Below, in pieces: positions 16,564 to 25,210 of a stretch of DNA of 64,000 nt (within the stretch, counting starts at the first letter, position 1; the number at the start of each line of letters is the position of its first letter). The DNA comes from Pseudomonas sp. BBP2017 (GTDB lineage Bacteria; Pseudomonadota; Gammaproteobacteria; Pseudomonadales; Pseudomonadaceae), in assembly GCF_003024385.1 (NCBI RefSeq), contig NZ_PVZN01000020.1, positions 1 to 64,000 of the forward strand. Direction: 5' to 3'. The notes beneath the pieces are model-generated. The model worked only from the letters and a program-made list of their open reading frames with translations. It made no database searches and was not told where the DNA came from. Position numbers and translations under genes: made by a program.

Positions 16564-17856
16564 TCAGTGCTCAGCAACGCCGGTCTTGCCTTGGCGATTT
16601 TCGATATCACTGATCAAACGCTTGGCCAGTGCCGGGTAGTTCTCGTCAAAATGATGCCCGCCTGGCAGCTTCAGGCGCTCGCCAACCGCGGTGTGGTCGG
16701 TGCAGCCACTTTCATGGGCTTCTTCTTCACCATAGATGCAGATCACTTTCGTTGCCGGCAACTTGGCCATCTCCGGCCCGGTAGGCGCTTCCTTGCCAGC
16801 GTTGCCCAGCCAGCCTTCGACTTCGATCTCGAAACTGCCGCTGCGGGCGAAGGCCAGCAGGATGACAGCGTCAACACGTTGCTGGTCTTCAGCGGGAAGT
16901 CGGTTGTAGATCGCCGGCAGGACGTCTGCGCCGAAAGAGTAGCCGGTCAGTACGAAACGCTTGGTGCCCCATTTCTGACGGTAGTGCTGCATCAGCTCCG
17001 ACAGGTCAATGGCACTTTGCTCCGGGGTCTTGTGCTGCCAGTAGTAGCGCAGGGTGTCGATGCCGACCACGGGATAGCCACGTTTGGCCATTTCTCCGGC
17101 GACATCGCGGTCCAGGTCACGCCAGCCACCGTCGCCGGAGAGGAACAGGGTCACGGTGTCGGTGGTCTGGCCCGCCGGGACTTCGACCACCGGGATACTC
17201 ATGGCATTGCCTGCGTCACCCACCAGCGCCTGGGTCAGTTGTGCCTTGAGCACTTGCGGCAGGTGGATGTTGTAATCGCTGATGCTGGTTTCGGCGTTGG
17301 CTTGGTCGCGTACGAAGGCTGCGCTGGCGTCGTCCGGGTTGTCGTTCCAGGCGACGCTCCAGTGGCCGTGAGCCGCCGACTTGGGCAGTGGTGTGGCGCA
17401 GCCGGGGCGCTCGACGCTGAAATCCACCGAGATAGCCTGGGCCTTGTCGTCACTCTGGCTGGCCAGCCAGTCCCAGGCTTGGGCCGCGCCGGGGCCGATA
17501 CCGGCAACCAGGGTTACAGGGCCTTGCAGTTGTTGAAGCGCTTGTTGCAAGGCGGTGTGTTGCAAGGTGCAGTCGGCTGGCGGCAGGATCACCTGGATCA
17601 ACTGCGCTTCACCACTCTGGCTCAGGTTCAGCAGTTGTTTATCTGTCAGGGCCTGATCCTGGGGTACGACAATGGCCACCCGGGCTTTGGCGTGGGTGCC
17701 AGGGGAGACCCGGGTCAGGCTGCTGCCATCTAGCTGAGTCAGATGTTCCAGGTGTGGTTCAGGCGCTGGACGGGTCCACAGCCAGAAGCCCAGGGCAGCG
17801 ACCAGCAAGCCCAAGAGCAATGTGGCCAGAAGGTGTAGCCAGTAGTGTCGAATCAT
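16564..17856 (-). CDS. VirJ/AcvB-family aminoacyl-phosphatidylglycerol hydrolase
   Basis: 430 residues: an N-terminal membrane anchor (about 7-27, MIRHYWLHLLATLLLGLLVA), then a periplasmic alpha/beta hydrolase of the VirJ type. The nucleophile motif is VLTGYSFGADVLP (Ser in GYSFG), LFLSGDGGWRDLDRDVA precedes it, and the C-terminal GGHHFDENY supplies the catalytic His. The P. aeruginosa gene in the same position, PA0919, hydrolyses alanyl-phosphatidylglycerol. The ATG overlaps the mprF stop by one base (TGATG), so the synthase and hydrolase are made together. Confidence 0.85.
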   Translation of the reverse strand: MIRHYWLHLLATLLLGLLVAALGFWLWTRPAPEPHLEHLTQLDGSSLTRVSPGTHAKARVAIVVPQDQALTDKQLLNLSQSGEAQLIQVILPPADCTLQHTALQQALQQLQGPVTLVAGIGPGAAQAWDWLASQSDDKAQAISVDFSVERPGCATPLPKSAAHGHWSVAWNDNPDDASAAFVRDQANAETSISDYNIHLPQVLKAQLTQALVGDAGNAMSIPVVEVPAGQTTDTVTLFLSGDGGWRDLDRDVAGEMAKRGYPVVGIDTLRYYWQHKTPEQSAIDLSELMQHYRQKWGTKRFVLTGYSFGADVLPAIYNRLPAEDQQRVDAVILLAFARSGSFEIEVEGWLGNAGKEAPTGPEMAKLPATKVICIYGEEEAHESGCTDHTAVGERLKLPGGHHFDENYPALAKRLISDIENRQGKTGVAEH

Positions 17857-20498
17857 CAGCGCTTCACCAATCCGCTCAGGCCGCCGGCGATCAGCGCGGC
17901 GGTGTCAGCCAGTGCCACCAGCGGATCGAGTCCGGCAGGCACAGCCATGTAACGGGGTTCCCAGTCGGGTTGGAACTTGTCCTTGAAGCGCCGCAGGCCC
18001 TGGAAATTGTAGAGTTGCTCGCCACGCTGGAACACCATCGAACCCAGGCGTTGGGTCAAGGGTGCGCCACGACGAGGTTGCAGGCCTGAAAGCGGCACCA
18101 TGCCCAGGCTGAAGCGAGCGTAGCCTTGATGCTTATAGTGCAGGATCAGACCGATCATCATGAACTCCATGGTCAGCTTCGGCGCCTGTGGATGGGCACG
18201 CATCAGGTCGAGGCTGGCCAGTTCGCGGCTGTGGGTTTCCAGCAAGTTGGCAAAGGCTACCGGGCGTCCCTCGAAGCGGATCAGGGCAATCCGAAAATGT
18301 TGCAGGTACTCGGGGCTGAAGCGCCCCAGGGAGAAGCCCTTCTCGCGCACGTTCTTGCCGCTCAGCCAGGCATCGGAGATGACCTTGAGCTCCTCAAGCG
18401 GGGCTTGTCCCGGTTCATGTACTTCCAGGCTCAAGCCGTCGCGGCCACCTCGGTTCCAGGTGTAGCGCAGGTCTTTCATCTCCTTGCCCTTGGCGTCCAG
18501 GTCAAAGCGCTTGAGGTCGACCCGCGCCTCTTCGCCGAGCTTGATCGCGGTCAGACCGATGTCCATGTAGAACGGCAGGTTCTCGGCGCGCACCTGGTAG
18601 AACACCGGGCGGGCGTGGTGCAGGTCACACAGGTCGCGGAACTGCCAGATCATTTCGGCACGCTTGTGCACCGGGCCGATCGGATCGTACAGGGCAACCA
18701 GACTGCGGCCTCGGTGGGCGTACATGAGGAAGGCATCGTCATCGGGATGGAACAGCAGCGCCTTGTCCCCGGTCAGCGCCAGGCCGCCATCGGGTTGGTC
18801 TGAGGCTTGCAGAATGCGCTGGGCGCGCTGCAGTTCTTCAGTGTTTGGCAGGTGAATCACCGGGCGAGCGGTACGCAGCAACCAGGTCAGGGCGACCGCC
18901 ACCAGCAGCACCGCGCTACCCAGGGCCGAGCGCAGGCCGCGTGGGGCGTCGGCGTCCAGGGTGAATTGCCACCACAATTGATGGCTGTAGGGCACATCCT
19001 GATAGGCGAATAGCAGCAGCCAGATCGATGCGCCCAGGACGCAGGCGCTGGCTGCCAGGTAGACAGGCGAGAAGGGCAGTTCCAGCAAGCGGCTGGGGCG
19101 GTAAAAGGAGCGCCGGAACAGTGCCAGCAGGCAGGCGGTGAAGGTCAGGATACTGGCTTCTTCCCAGTCAAAGCCCTTGAGCAGCGAGAGCAGGGCGCCG
19201 ACCAGCAGCAAGATGGTGGTCAGCATCCAGGCGGCGGACAGTCGCCGGCGCAGGCCCTGGGCCAGCAGCAGGCATAGCACGCCAATCAGGCTGGCGCCGA
19301 AATGCGAGGCGTCGATCAGTCGGTGGGGTATGAGAAAGCCCAGATGTTCGAGACGTTCGTCGATCTCCGGGGTTGCACCGGAAAACAGCAGCACCACACC
19401 GGAGAGGAACACCAGTACTGCCAGCACCGGGGCTGCCAGTCCCGATGCTGCTTTGATTGCCTGGCGGGTAACCAGAAACCGCCGTGCTTCGTTGCTCAGC
19501 AACAAGGCGCAGGCCAGCAGCAATGGCAGTACCACATAGATCAAGCGATAGAGCAGTAAAGCGGCGGCCAGGGGCGCGGCGCCAAGTTGATCGGCGAAAG
19601 CGGCCAGCAGAATCGCCTCGAATACTCCGACACCACCGGGAACATGGCTCAGCACCCCGGCAGCCAGGGCCAGCAGGTACACCAGCAGGAATGCAGCAAA
19701 AGGCGGTGCTTGCGGCAGGAGCAGGTAGAGCACGGTCGCGGCAGCAGCGACGTCCAGTGCGGTGATCCCCAGTTGCAGGACGGTCAGGCGGGCGCCGGGC
19801 AGGCGCAGGGTGCGCCGACCGACCCGCACCAGCAGGTTGTCTACCTGCGGCTGCTCCGGCAGACGTCGACGGTACAGACCATAGGTCAGCAGCGCTGCCA
19901 GGCCCAGTACAGCCAGGGCGATGCTGGCCAGTAGCATTTGGGGAAGGTGCAAGGCTGACGCCGCCGCAGGCAGATTGCTCAGGGTTGCCAGGGCTGCCAG
20001 CGGTGGCAGTGCACAACCGAGCGAAAGGCTGGCGAACAGGGTCATGCGCGCTACTTCGGCGGCACCAACACCCTGACGGGCATACAGTCGATAACGCACC
20101 GATCCGCCAGAGAGCAGTGACAGGCCGACGGCGTTACCAATGGCGAACGCACTGAATCCACCCATGATCAGGGTTAGGGGTGGCAATTGAACGCCTGCAT
20201 AGCGGCTGGCTGACCACTCGTAACCCAGAAGGATGATGAAACCGGCGATCGTTGCCAGGAATGCACCGGTCAGGGCTACGGGAGGCACACTGAGCAGGGA
20301 GTCGTGCAGGGCATAGATGTCCAGTTCGCTGAGCAGATGGCGGCAAGCGATCAGGGCGATGGTGAACAACAGCAAGGTCAGCGCCAGGCCAATCGGTTGG
20401 CGGTAGCGGCTCAAGCGGTCAAGCCTGCGCAAATGCTGGGCGGTATTAGGTAAGGTGGAGGTAACGAGCACTTCGGTTTCAAAGCTCTGGCTGCGCAT
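17856..20498 (-). CDS. mprF: Aminoacyl-phosphatidylglycerol synthase/flippase MprF
   Basis: 880 residues. The N-terminal half has many membrane helices (lipid flippase part, about 35-540) and the C-terminal cytosolic half is the aminoacyl-tRNA:phosphatidylglycerol transferase (DUF2156; GRSLVALYDPIGP, YQVRAENLPFYMDIG, DLMRAHPQAPKLTMEFMM). The product neutralises membrane charge and protects from cationic peptides; in P. aeruginosa the homologue PA0920 uses alanine. The start MRSQSFETEVL has a GAGG site; the upstream frame to 20687 runs through a terminator and is rejected. It is followed by the hydrolase gene with a 1-nt overlap. Confidence 0.93.
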   Translation of the reverse strand: MRSQSFETEVLVTSTLPNTAQHLRRLDRLSRYRQPIGLALTLLLFTIALIACRHLLSELDIYALHDSLLSVPPVALTGAFLATIAGFIILLGYEWSASRYAGVQLPPLTLIMGGFSAFAIGNAVGLSLLSGGSVRYRLYARQGVGAAEVARMTLFASLSLGCALPPLAALATLSNLPAAASALHLPQMLLASIALAVLGLAALLTYGLYRRRLPEQPQVDNLLVRVGRRTLRLPGARLTVLQLGITALDVAAAATVLYLLLPQAPPFAAFLLVYLLALAAGVLSHVPGGVGVFEAILLAAFADQLGAAPLAAALLLYRLIYVVLPLLLACALLLSNEARRFLVTRQAIKAASGLAAPVLAVLVFLSGVVLLFSGATPEIDERLEHLGFLIPHRLIDASHFGASLIGVLCLLLAQGLRRRLSAAWMLTTILLLVGALLSLLKGFDWEEASILTFTACLLALFRRSFYRPSRLLELPFSPVYLAASACVLGASIWLLLFAYQDVPYSHQLWWQFTLDADAPRGLRSALGSAVLLVAVALTWLLRTARPVIHLPNTEELQRAQRILQASDQPDGGLALTGDKALLFHPDDDAFLMYAHRGRSLVALYDPIGPVHKRAEMIWQFRDLCDLHHARPVFYQVRAENLPFYMDIGLTAIKLGEEARVDLKRFDLDAKGKEMKDLRYTWNRGGRDGLSLEVHEPGQAPLEELKVISDAWLSGKNVREKGFSLGRFSPEYLQHFRIALIRFEGRPVAFANLLETHSRELASLDLMRAHPQAPKLTMEFMMIGLILHYKHQGYARFSLGMVPLSGLQPRRGAPLTQRLGSMVFQRGEQLYNFQGLRRFKDKFQPDWEPRYMAVPAGLDPLVALADTAALIAGGLSGLVKR

Positions 20499-20665
20499 CA
20501 AGCACCTCGTGGGTGGTGCAAGCCAGGAGGAAAGTATCCAGCCAAGGTAGCAATCCCTATGGAAAGTAGTGGCGACTATGATCGGGCCGCTGCCTGCCTG
20601 GGGGATAGTTAAAGAAAATTTATATTGTCGCAGGGGCTTGGGGAGGGGAGGCTGAATCGCAGATG

Positions 20666-20700
20666 CAAAAAAGGCCACTTTTTGCAAAGTGGCCTTTTCT
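20666..20700 (-). terminator. Terminator after proximal tRNA-fMet
   Basis: An 11-bp stem (20671-20681 with 20686-20696) with a TTGC loop and A/T tracts lies 6 bp beyond the tRNA 3' end. The sequence AAGGCCACT/AGTGGCCTT recurs in the terminator at 20880. Confidence 0.85.
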
Positions 20701-20706
20701 GTTGTT

Positions 20707-20783
<77 letters not shown>

Positions 20784-20796
20784 TCTGATGTGGCGG

Positions 20797-20824
20797 ATTC
20801 TACAGTCTTTGGTCAGGCTGTCAA
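20797..20824 (-). promoter_or_regulatory. Sigma70 promoter of tRNA-fMet copy 1
   Basis: On the minus strand TTGACA is followed after 16 bp by TAGAAT, which ends 13 bp before the tRNA. This is an almost perfect consensus. Confidence 0.85.
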
Positions 20825-20879
20825 CGCTTAATTGTTGATTTACAATAAATTTATGCCTGAGTACTTTCTTCAGTGCAAA

Positions 20880-20911
20880 GAAAAAGGCCACTCCGAAGAG
20901 TGGCCTTTTCT
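20880..20911 (-). terminator. Terminator after distal tRNA-fMet
   Basis: A 10-bp stem (20884-20893 with 20898-20907) closes a CGAA tetraloop, with T-rich sequence on the minus strand. It lies 6 bp beyond the copy 2 tRNA, making each tRNA an independent unit. Confidence 0.85.
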
Positions 20912-20916
20912 TAATC

Positions 20917-20993
<77 letters not shown>

Positions 20994-21005
20994 CCTGTGA
21001 GATGA

Positions 21006-21033
21006 ATTCTACAGTTATGCGCCAGAGTGTCAA
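21006..21033 (-). promoter_or_regulatory. Sigma70 promoter of tRNA-fMet copy 2
   Basis: On the minus strand TTGACA-N16-TAGAAT ends 12 bp before the tRNA gene, with the same boxes and spacing as the copy 1 promoter. Confidence 0.85.
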
Positions 21034-21215
21034 GCGTTCATTTCAAGAAATCCTTTTTTGTTCAAATGCTTAGCGTCTTGAGTTAGCACTGCAAGGCAGC
21101 TGTGCTGGGGGTTGCAGGGTGATTGTGTGTATGTTTATCCAGTGTCTTTGGTGCGCGCAGCGCGGTGGAATGAGATACTGCCTACACGATTGTTCACCTG
21201 TAGCTACGGTTGCCG

Positions 21216-22280
21216 ATGTCCCAGCGCAAGATCATCCATATTGATTGCGATTGCTTTTACGCCGCTATTGAAATGCGAGACGACCCGCGCCTGTCTGGAC
21301 GGCCGCTGGCTGTAGGGGGTTCAGCTGAGCGCCGTGGTGTCATCGCCACCTGTAACTATGAGGCGCGGGCTTATGGCGTGCGTTCGGCAATGTCGTCCCG
21401 GCATGCCCTGAACCTGTGCCCCGATCTGTTGATCGTCAAGCCGCGCATGGATGCCTATAAAGAAGCATCCAGGGAAATACACACGATCTTTCGCGACTAC
21501 ACCGATCTGATCGAACCCTTGTCGCTGGACGAAGCCTATCTGGATGTCTCGGACAGCTCCTGGTTTGCCGGTAGTGCGACGCGGATTGCCGCCGATATTC
21601 GCCGTCGGGTTGCTCAGCAATTGCATATCACCGTGTCGGCCGGGGTGGCGCCGAACAAGTTTCTGGCCAAGATCGCCAGTGACTGGCGCAAGCCCAATGG
21701 CTTGTTTGTGATTACGCCCAGCGAAGTCGAAGAATTTGTTGCTGCGCTGCCGGTCGGCAAGTTGCACGGCGTGGGCAAGGTGACTGCGGACAAGCTCGGG
21801 CGCCTGGGCATCACCAACTGCTTGGAGCTGCGCGATTGGAGCCGCCTGGCGCTGGCCCGTGAGTTCGGCAGTTTTGGCGAGCGTCTGTGGGGGCTGGCGC
21901 GGGGTATCGATGATCGCGCGGTGCACAACGACAGTCGTCGTCAGTCAGTCAGTGTCGAAAATACCTACGACACGGATCTACCAGATCTGGCCAGCTGCCT
22001 GGAGAAATTGCCAGAACTGATGGAGACCCTGGCCGGACGCGTGGCGCGTATCGATGACAGTTACCGGCCGGGCAAACCCTTCGTCAAAGTGAAGTTCCAC
22101 GATTTTACCCAGACCACCCTGGAGCAGGCCGGTGCCGGGCGTGACCTGGGCAGTTATCAGCAATTGCTCAGTCAGGCGTTTGCCCGTGGTGGCAAGCCGG
22201 TGAGGCTGCTGGGTATCGGCGTGCGCTTGCAGGATTTGCGCGCAGGGCATGAGCAACTGGAGCTGTTTAGTCGCGATTGA
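21216..22280 (+). CDS. dinB: DNA polymerase IV (Y family)
   Basis: 354 residues, standard for DinB, which bypasses damaged template bases. The active-site acidic residues are in IIHIDCDCFYAA (near residue 8) and in LSLDEAYLDVS (near residue 105). The helix-hairpin-helix KLHGVGKVTADKLGRLGI and the C-terminal little-finger domain follow, and the C-terminus ends QLELFSRD, a clamp-binding QLxLF motif. The start at 21216 (MSQRKIIHID) is chosen over TTG two codons earlier. I saw no clear LexA box in front of it. Confidence 0.95.
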   Translation: MSQRKIIHIDCDCFYAAIEMRDDPRLSGRPLAVGGSAERRGVIATCNYEARAYGVRSAMSSRHALNLCPDLLIVKPRMDAYKEASREIHTIFRDYTDLIEPLSLDEAYLDVSDSSWFAGSATRIAADIRRRVAQQLHITVSAGVAPNKFLAKIASDWRKPNGLFVITPSEVEEFVAALPVGKLHGVGKVTADKLGRLGITNCLELRDWSRLALAREFGSFGERLWGLARGIDDRAVHNDSRRQSVSVENTYDTDLPDLASCLEKLPELMETLAGRVARIDDSYRPGKPFVKVKFHDFTQTTLEQAGAGRDLGSYQQLLSQAFARGGKPVRLLGIGVRLQDLRAGHEQLELFSRD

Positions 22281-22300
22281 TTGAATAGATACAGATGGCC

Positions 22301-22349
22301 ATCGCGGGGCAAGCCCGCTCCCACAGTGGGAGCGGGCTTGCCCCGCGAT
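22301..22349. repeat. Perfect palindromic repeat (24-bp arms) between dinB and lipoprotein gene
   Basis: Two perfect 24-bp arms (22301-22324 and 22326-22349) are separated by one base, with the core GCGGGGCAAGCCCGC. It fills the convergent junction and must form a very stable hairpin on either transcript. A near-copy lies at 54482-54548, so this is a dispersed element of REP type. Confidence 0.85.
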
Positions 22350-22352
22350 AGA

Positions 22353-23306
22353 TCAATGTAAGCCAGGGTCGGCGACCAGGCGGCCGGCATCCTTGGTCAG
22401 GGACTGGAGAAACTCCTGTTGCAGCTCGGGATCGTTACGGGTCAGCTCGATCAGGCTCTGCTCCAGCTCGCTGGCTTCTTCTTCCAGCCCCAGTTCAGAC
22501 AGGCGCTTGACCCGGTGCACCCACTGACTGACTTCATCGTCTTCCAGGTCGTCAAAGATCAGGTCATGGGCTTCGACCAGCTTGCCGCGCAAGTTGCTGC
22601 TGATCAGCAGGCTGGCATCAGCGCGGACGTTGTTGTCTTCATCGGCGGTTTGCAGGTGCAGGGTACCGATGTGGGTCAGGTTCTGCTCGGAGAACGGGCT
22701 GTCGAGCAGATTCAGTAGCAGTACGCCGTTGCGATCGGTCGTCAGCGCATGGTTTACCTTGCCCGCCTTGACCTCAACCGGACGATCACTCCACGGCAGG
22801 CTGGTGTACTCCTGGCGTTTGTCCTTTTGTACCTCGGTGATCCCGGCAAGGTTTTGCTGGGCGCGGCCATTGGACTGAGCGTTCATGAACGGATTGAGGC
22901 CGTCTACACCGTAGCTGAACCAGTCGCGGGTAACGCTATCGGGCAGGTTGCCCAGTGCGAAGACATTAACCACGTTGGCACCGACGCCGGCCACCACAGC
23001 CACCGCGCCCAGGGGAATCTCGTAGACTTCCCGCCAGGGTTGGTAGGGCGTGTAGCGATCATAACGACGGGTGACTTCGAACTCGGTGACTTCGAAGTTC
23101 TTCTGTTCGTGGATGCGCACACGCCGCTGGGGCAGTTCGAGTACCTTGGGGTCCCCGACATCGATCTGCAGGCTGTGTTCGAGCAGCTTGCGCTCGATGC
23201 GTTCCTCATGCTCGCTGCGCTGGGACATCTGGTTGGCGCAACCGCTGAGCAACAGGGCGCCGCTCAGTGCGGCGCCCCCCAGGATAAAGGTACTTCGCTT
23301 GAACAT
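22353..23306 (-). CDS. Conserved lipoprotein, function unknown
   Basis: 317 residues with a lipoprotein signal peptide ending LLLSGC, so Cys23 is lipidated. After it come a charged helix (SEHEERIERKLLEHSLQ), a beta-rich region, a glycine/valine hydrophobic segment (IPLGAVAVVAGVGANVVNVFALG, about 100-122) that could contact the membrane, and an acidic C-terminus. I do not recognise a domain. It is 18 bp downstream of proS and probably co-transcribed. P. aeruginosa has a hypothetical gene in the same place between proS and oprD. Confidence 0.75.
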   Translation of the reverse strand: MFKRSTFILGGAALSGALLLSGCANQMSQRSEHEERIERKLLEHSLQIDVGDPKVLELPQRRVRIHEQKNFEVTEFEVTRRYDRYTPYQPWREVYEIPLGAVAVVAGVGANVVNVFALGNLPDSVTRDWFSYGVDGLNPFMNAQSNGRAQQNLAGITEVQKDKRQEYTSLPWSDRPVEVKAGKVNHALTTDRNGVLLLNLLDSPFSEQNLTHIGTLHLQTADEDNNVRADASLLISSNLRGKLVEAHDLIFDDLEDDEVSQWVHRVKRLSELGLEEEASELEQSLIELTRNDPELQQEFLQSLTKDAGRLVADPGLH

Positions 23307-23324
23307 GATTACTCTTGCGTTGGC

Positions 23325-25040
23325 TTAGCGGCGGATGCGGGCTTGCAGGAACGACAGCACCTCGGCCACTGGCAGCGGTTGCGCGTCACGTTCGGTGCGG
23401 TGCTTGTATTCCAGGTTGCCATCGGCCAGGCCGCGGTCGCTGACCACGATGCGGTGCGGAATGCCGATCAGTTCCATGTCGGCAAACTTGATCCCCGGGC
23501 TGGTCTTCTTGTCGCGGTCGTCCAGCAGCACTTCGAAACCGGCGGCGGTCAGTTCGGCGTAGAGCTTGTCGGTGGCTTCGCGAACCTGTTCGGTTTCGTA
23601 GCGCAGCGGTACCAGGGCGATCTGGAACGGGGCCAGGGTGTCGCTCCAGATGATGCCGTTGTCGTCATAGTTCTGCTCGATGGCCGCAGCCACCACGCGG
23701 GACACGCCGATACCGTAGCAACCCATGCTCAGGGTTACTGGCTTGCCGTTTTCACCCAGTACCTGGCACTTGAGTGCTTCGCTGTACTTGGTGCCGAGCT
23801 GGAAGATGTGCCCGACTTCGATGCCGCGCTTGATCACCAGGGTGCCCTGGCCATCGGGGCTTGGGTCGCCTTCGACGACATTGCGCAGGTCGGCCACTTG
23901 CGGAACGGGCAGGTCACGCTCCCAGTTGACGCCGAAGTAGTGCTTGTCGTCGATGTTGGCACCCACGCCGAAGTCGCTCATCAGTGCGACCGAACGGTCG
24001 ATGATGCACGGCAGTGGCAGGTTCAGCGGGCCGAGCGAGCCTGCGCCAGCGCCGATGGCGTTACGCAGTTCTTCATCGCTGGCCATCACCAGCGGGCTGG
24101 CGACCTCTGGCAGGTTGGCGGCCTTGATTTCGTTCAGCTCGTGGTCGCCACGAACGATCAGGGCAATCAGCTTGCCCTCTTCGGCGGCGTGGACGATCAG
24201 GGTCTTGACGGTCTTTTCGACCGGCAGGCCATAGTTTTCCACCAGCTGGGCGATGGTCTTGGCGTCCGGGGTGTCGACCAGGCGCAGTTCTTCGGTAGGC
24301 GCCAGGCGCACGGTTTCCCGTGGAATGGCCTCGGCCTTCTCGATGTTGGCGGCGTAGTCGGAGCTGTCGCTGAAGATCACATCGTCTTCACCGGACTCGG
24401 CCAGCACATGGAATTCGTGGGAGTAGCTACCGCCGATCGAGCCGGTGTCGGCTTGCACAGGACGGAAGTCCAGGCCCAGGCGGGTAAAGATGTTGCTGTA
24501 GGCCAGGTGCATGCGCTCGTAGGTTTCCTGCAGGGAAGCCTGGTCGGCATGGAAGGAGTAAGCGTCCTTCATGATGAACTCGCGGCCACGCATCAGGCCA
24601 AAGCGTGGACGGATTTCGTCACGGAACTTGGTCTGGATCTGATACATGTTCAGTGGCAGCTGTTTATAGCTGTTGAGCTCGTTGCGGGCCAGATCGGTGA
24701 TCACTTCTTCGTGGGTCGGGCCCACGCAGAATTCACGACCGTGGCGGTCCTTCAGGCGCAGCAGCTCGGGGCCGTACTGTTCCCAGCGACCGGATTCCTG
24801 CCACAGCTCGGCAGGCTGGATGCTCGGCATCAGCACTTCGAGGGCGCCAGCGGCGTTCATTTCCTCGCGGACCACGGCCTCAACCTTGCGCATTACCCGA
24901 AGGCCCATCGGCAGCCAGGTATACAGGCCGGATGCGAGCTTGCGGATCATGCCGGCACGCAGCATGAGCTGGTGGCTGATGACGACCGCGTCGGAAGGGG
25001 TTTCTTTCTGGGTAGCGAGCAAATATTGACTGGTGCGCAT
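23325..25040 (-). CDS. proS: Prolyl-tRNA synthetase
   Basis: 571 residues of the bacterial type with the editing domain inserted between class II motifs 2 and 3. Motif 2 appears as TKFRDEIRPRFGLMRGREFIMKDAYSF. The INS editing region (about 230-390) has the YbaK-like IALIVRGDHELNEIKAANL. Motif 3 is SMGCYGIGVSRVVAAAIEQ. It charges tRNA-Pro and clears mischarged alanyl-tRNA-Pro. The start MRTSQYLLATQKETP at 25040 matches the family; upstream codons to 25154 include the oprD terminator. Confidence 0.97.
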   Translation of the reverse strand: MRTSQYLLATQKETPSDAVVISHQLMLRAGMIRKLASGLYTWLPMGLRVMRKVEAVVREEMNAAGALEVLMPSIQPAELWQESGRWEQYGPELLRLKDRHGREFCVGPTHEEVITDLARNELNSYKQLPLNMYQIQTKFRDEIRPRFGLMRGREFIMKDAYSFHADQASLQETYERMHLAYSNIFTRLGLDFRPVQADTGSIGGSYSHEFHVLAESGEDDVIFSDSSDYAANIEKAEAIPRETVRLAPTEELRLVDTPDAKTIAQLVENYGLPVEKTVKTLIVHAAEEGKLIALIVRGDHELNEIKAANLPEVASPLVMASDEELRNAIGAGAGSLGPLNLPLPCIIDRSVALMSDFGVGANIDDKHYFGVNWERDLPVPQVADLRNVVEGDPSPDGQGTLVIKRGIEVGHIFQLGTKYSEALKCQVLGENGKPVTLSMGCYGIGVSRVVAAAIEQNYDDNGIIWSDTLAPFQIALVPLRYETEQVREATDKLYAELTAAGFEVLLDDRDKKTSPGIKFADMELIGIPHRIVVSDRGLADGNLEYKHRTERDAQPLPVAEVLSFLQARIRR

Positions 25041-25154
25041 AGTAGGCCGTTGTCGGTTGCTTAAGACTTTAAATGACCCCGCATTGTACGGGGGCGATTC
25101 GATGGCGTACAGGATGCCGGAGCACGAAGGCGTTGTCAGCCCGGATCGAGACAA

Positions 25155-25183
25155 GAAAAAGCCCGGCAGTGCCGGGCTCTTTC
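25155..25183 (-). terminator. Terminator of the OprD-family porin gene
   Basis: A stem AGCCCGGCA/TGCCGGGCT (25160-25178) has a T-rich tract on the minus strand. It lies 28 bp beyond the porin stop and upstream of proS. Confidence 0.8.
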
Positions 25184-25210
25184 GTACTGGGAATGCTGAA
25201 AGCCCGGGGC

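Noticed and set aside
21034..21215. LexA box in front of dinB
   Set aside because: I looked for CTG-N10-CAG upstream of dinB and found none, unlike recA.
22749..25064. 771-codon plus-strand frame opposite proS
   Set aside because: It is antisense to complete proS and the lipoprotein gene; composition is typical of a mirror frame.
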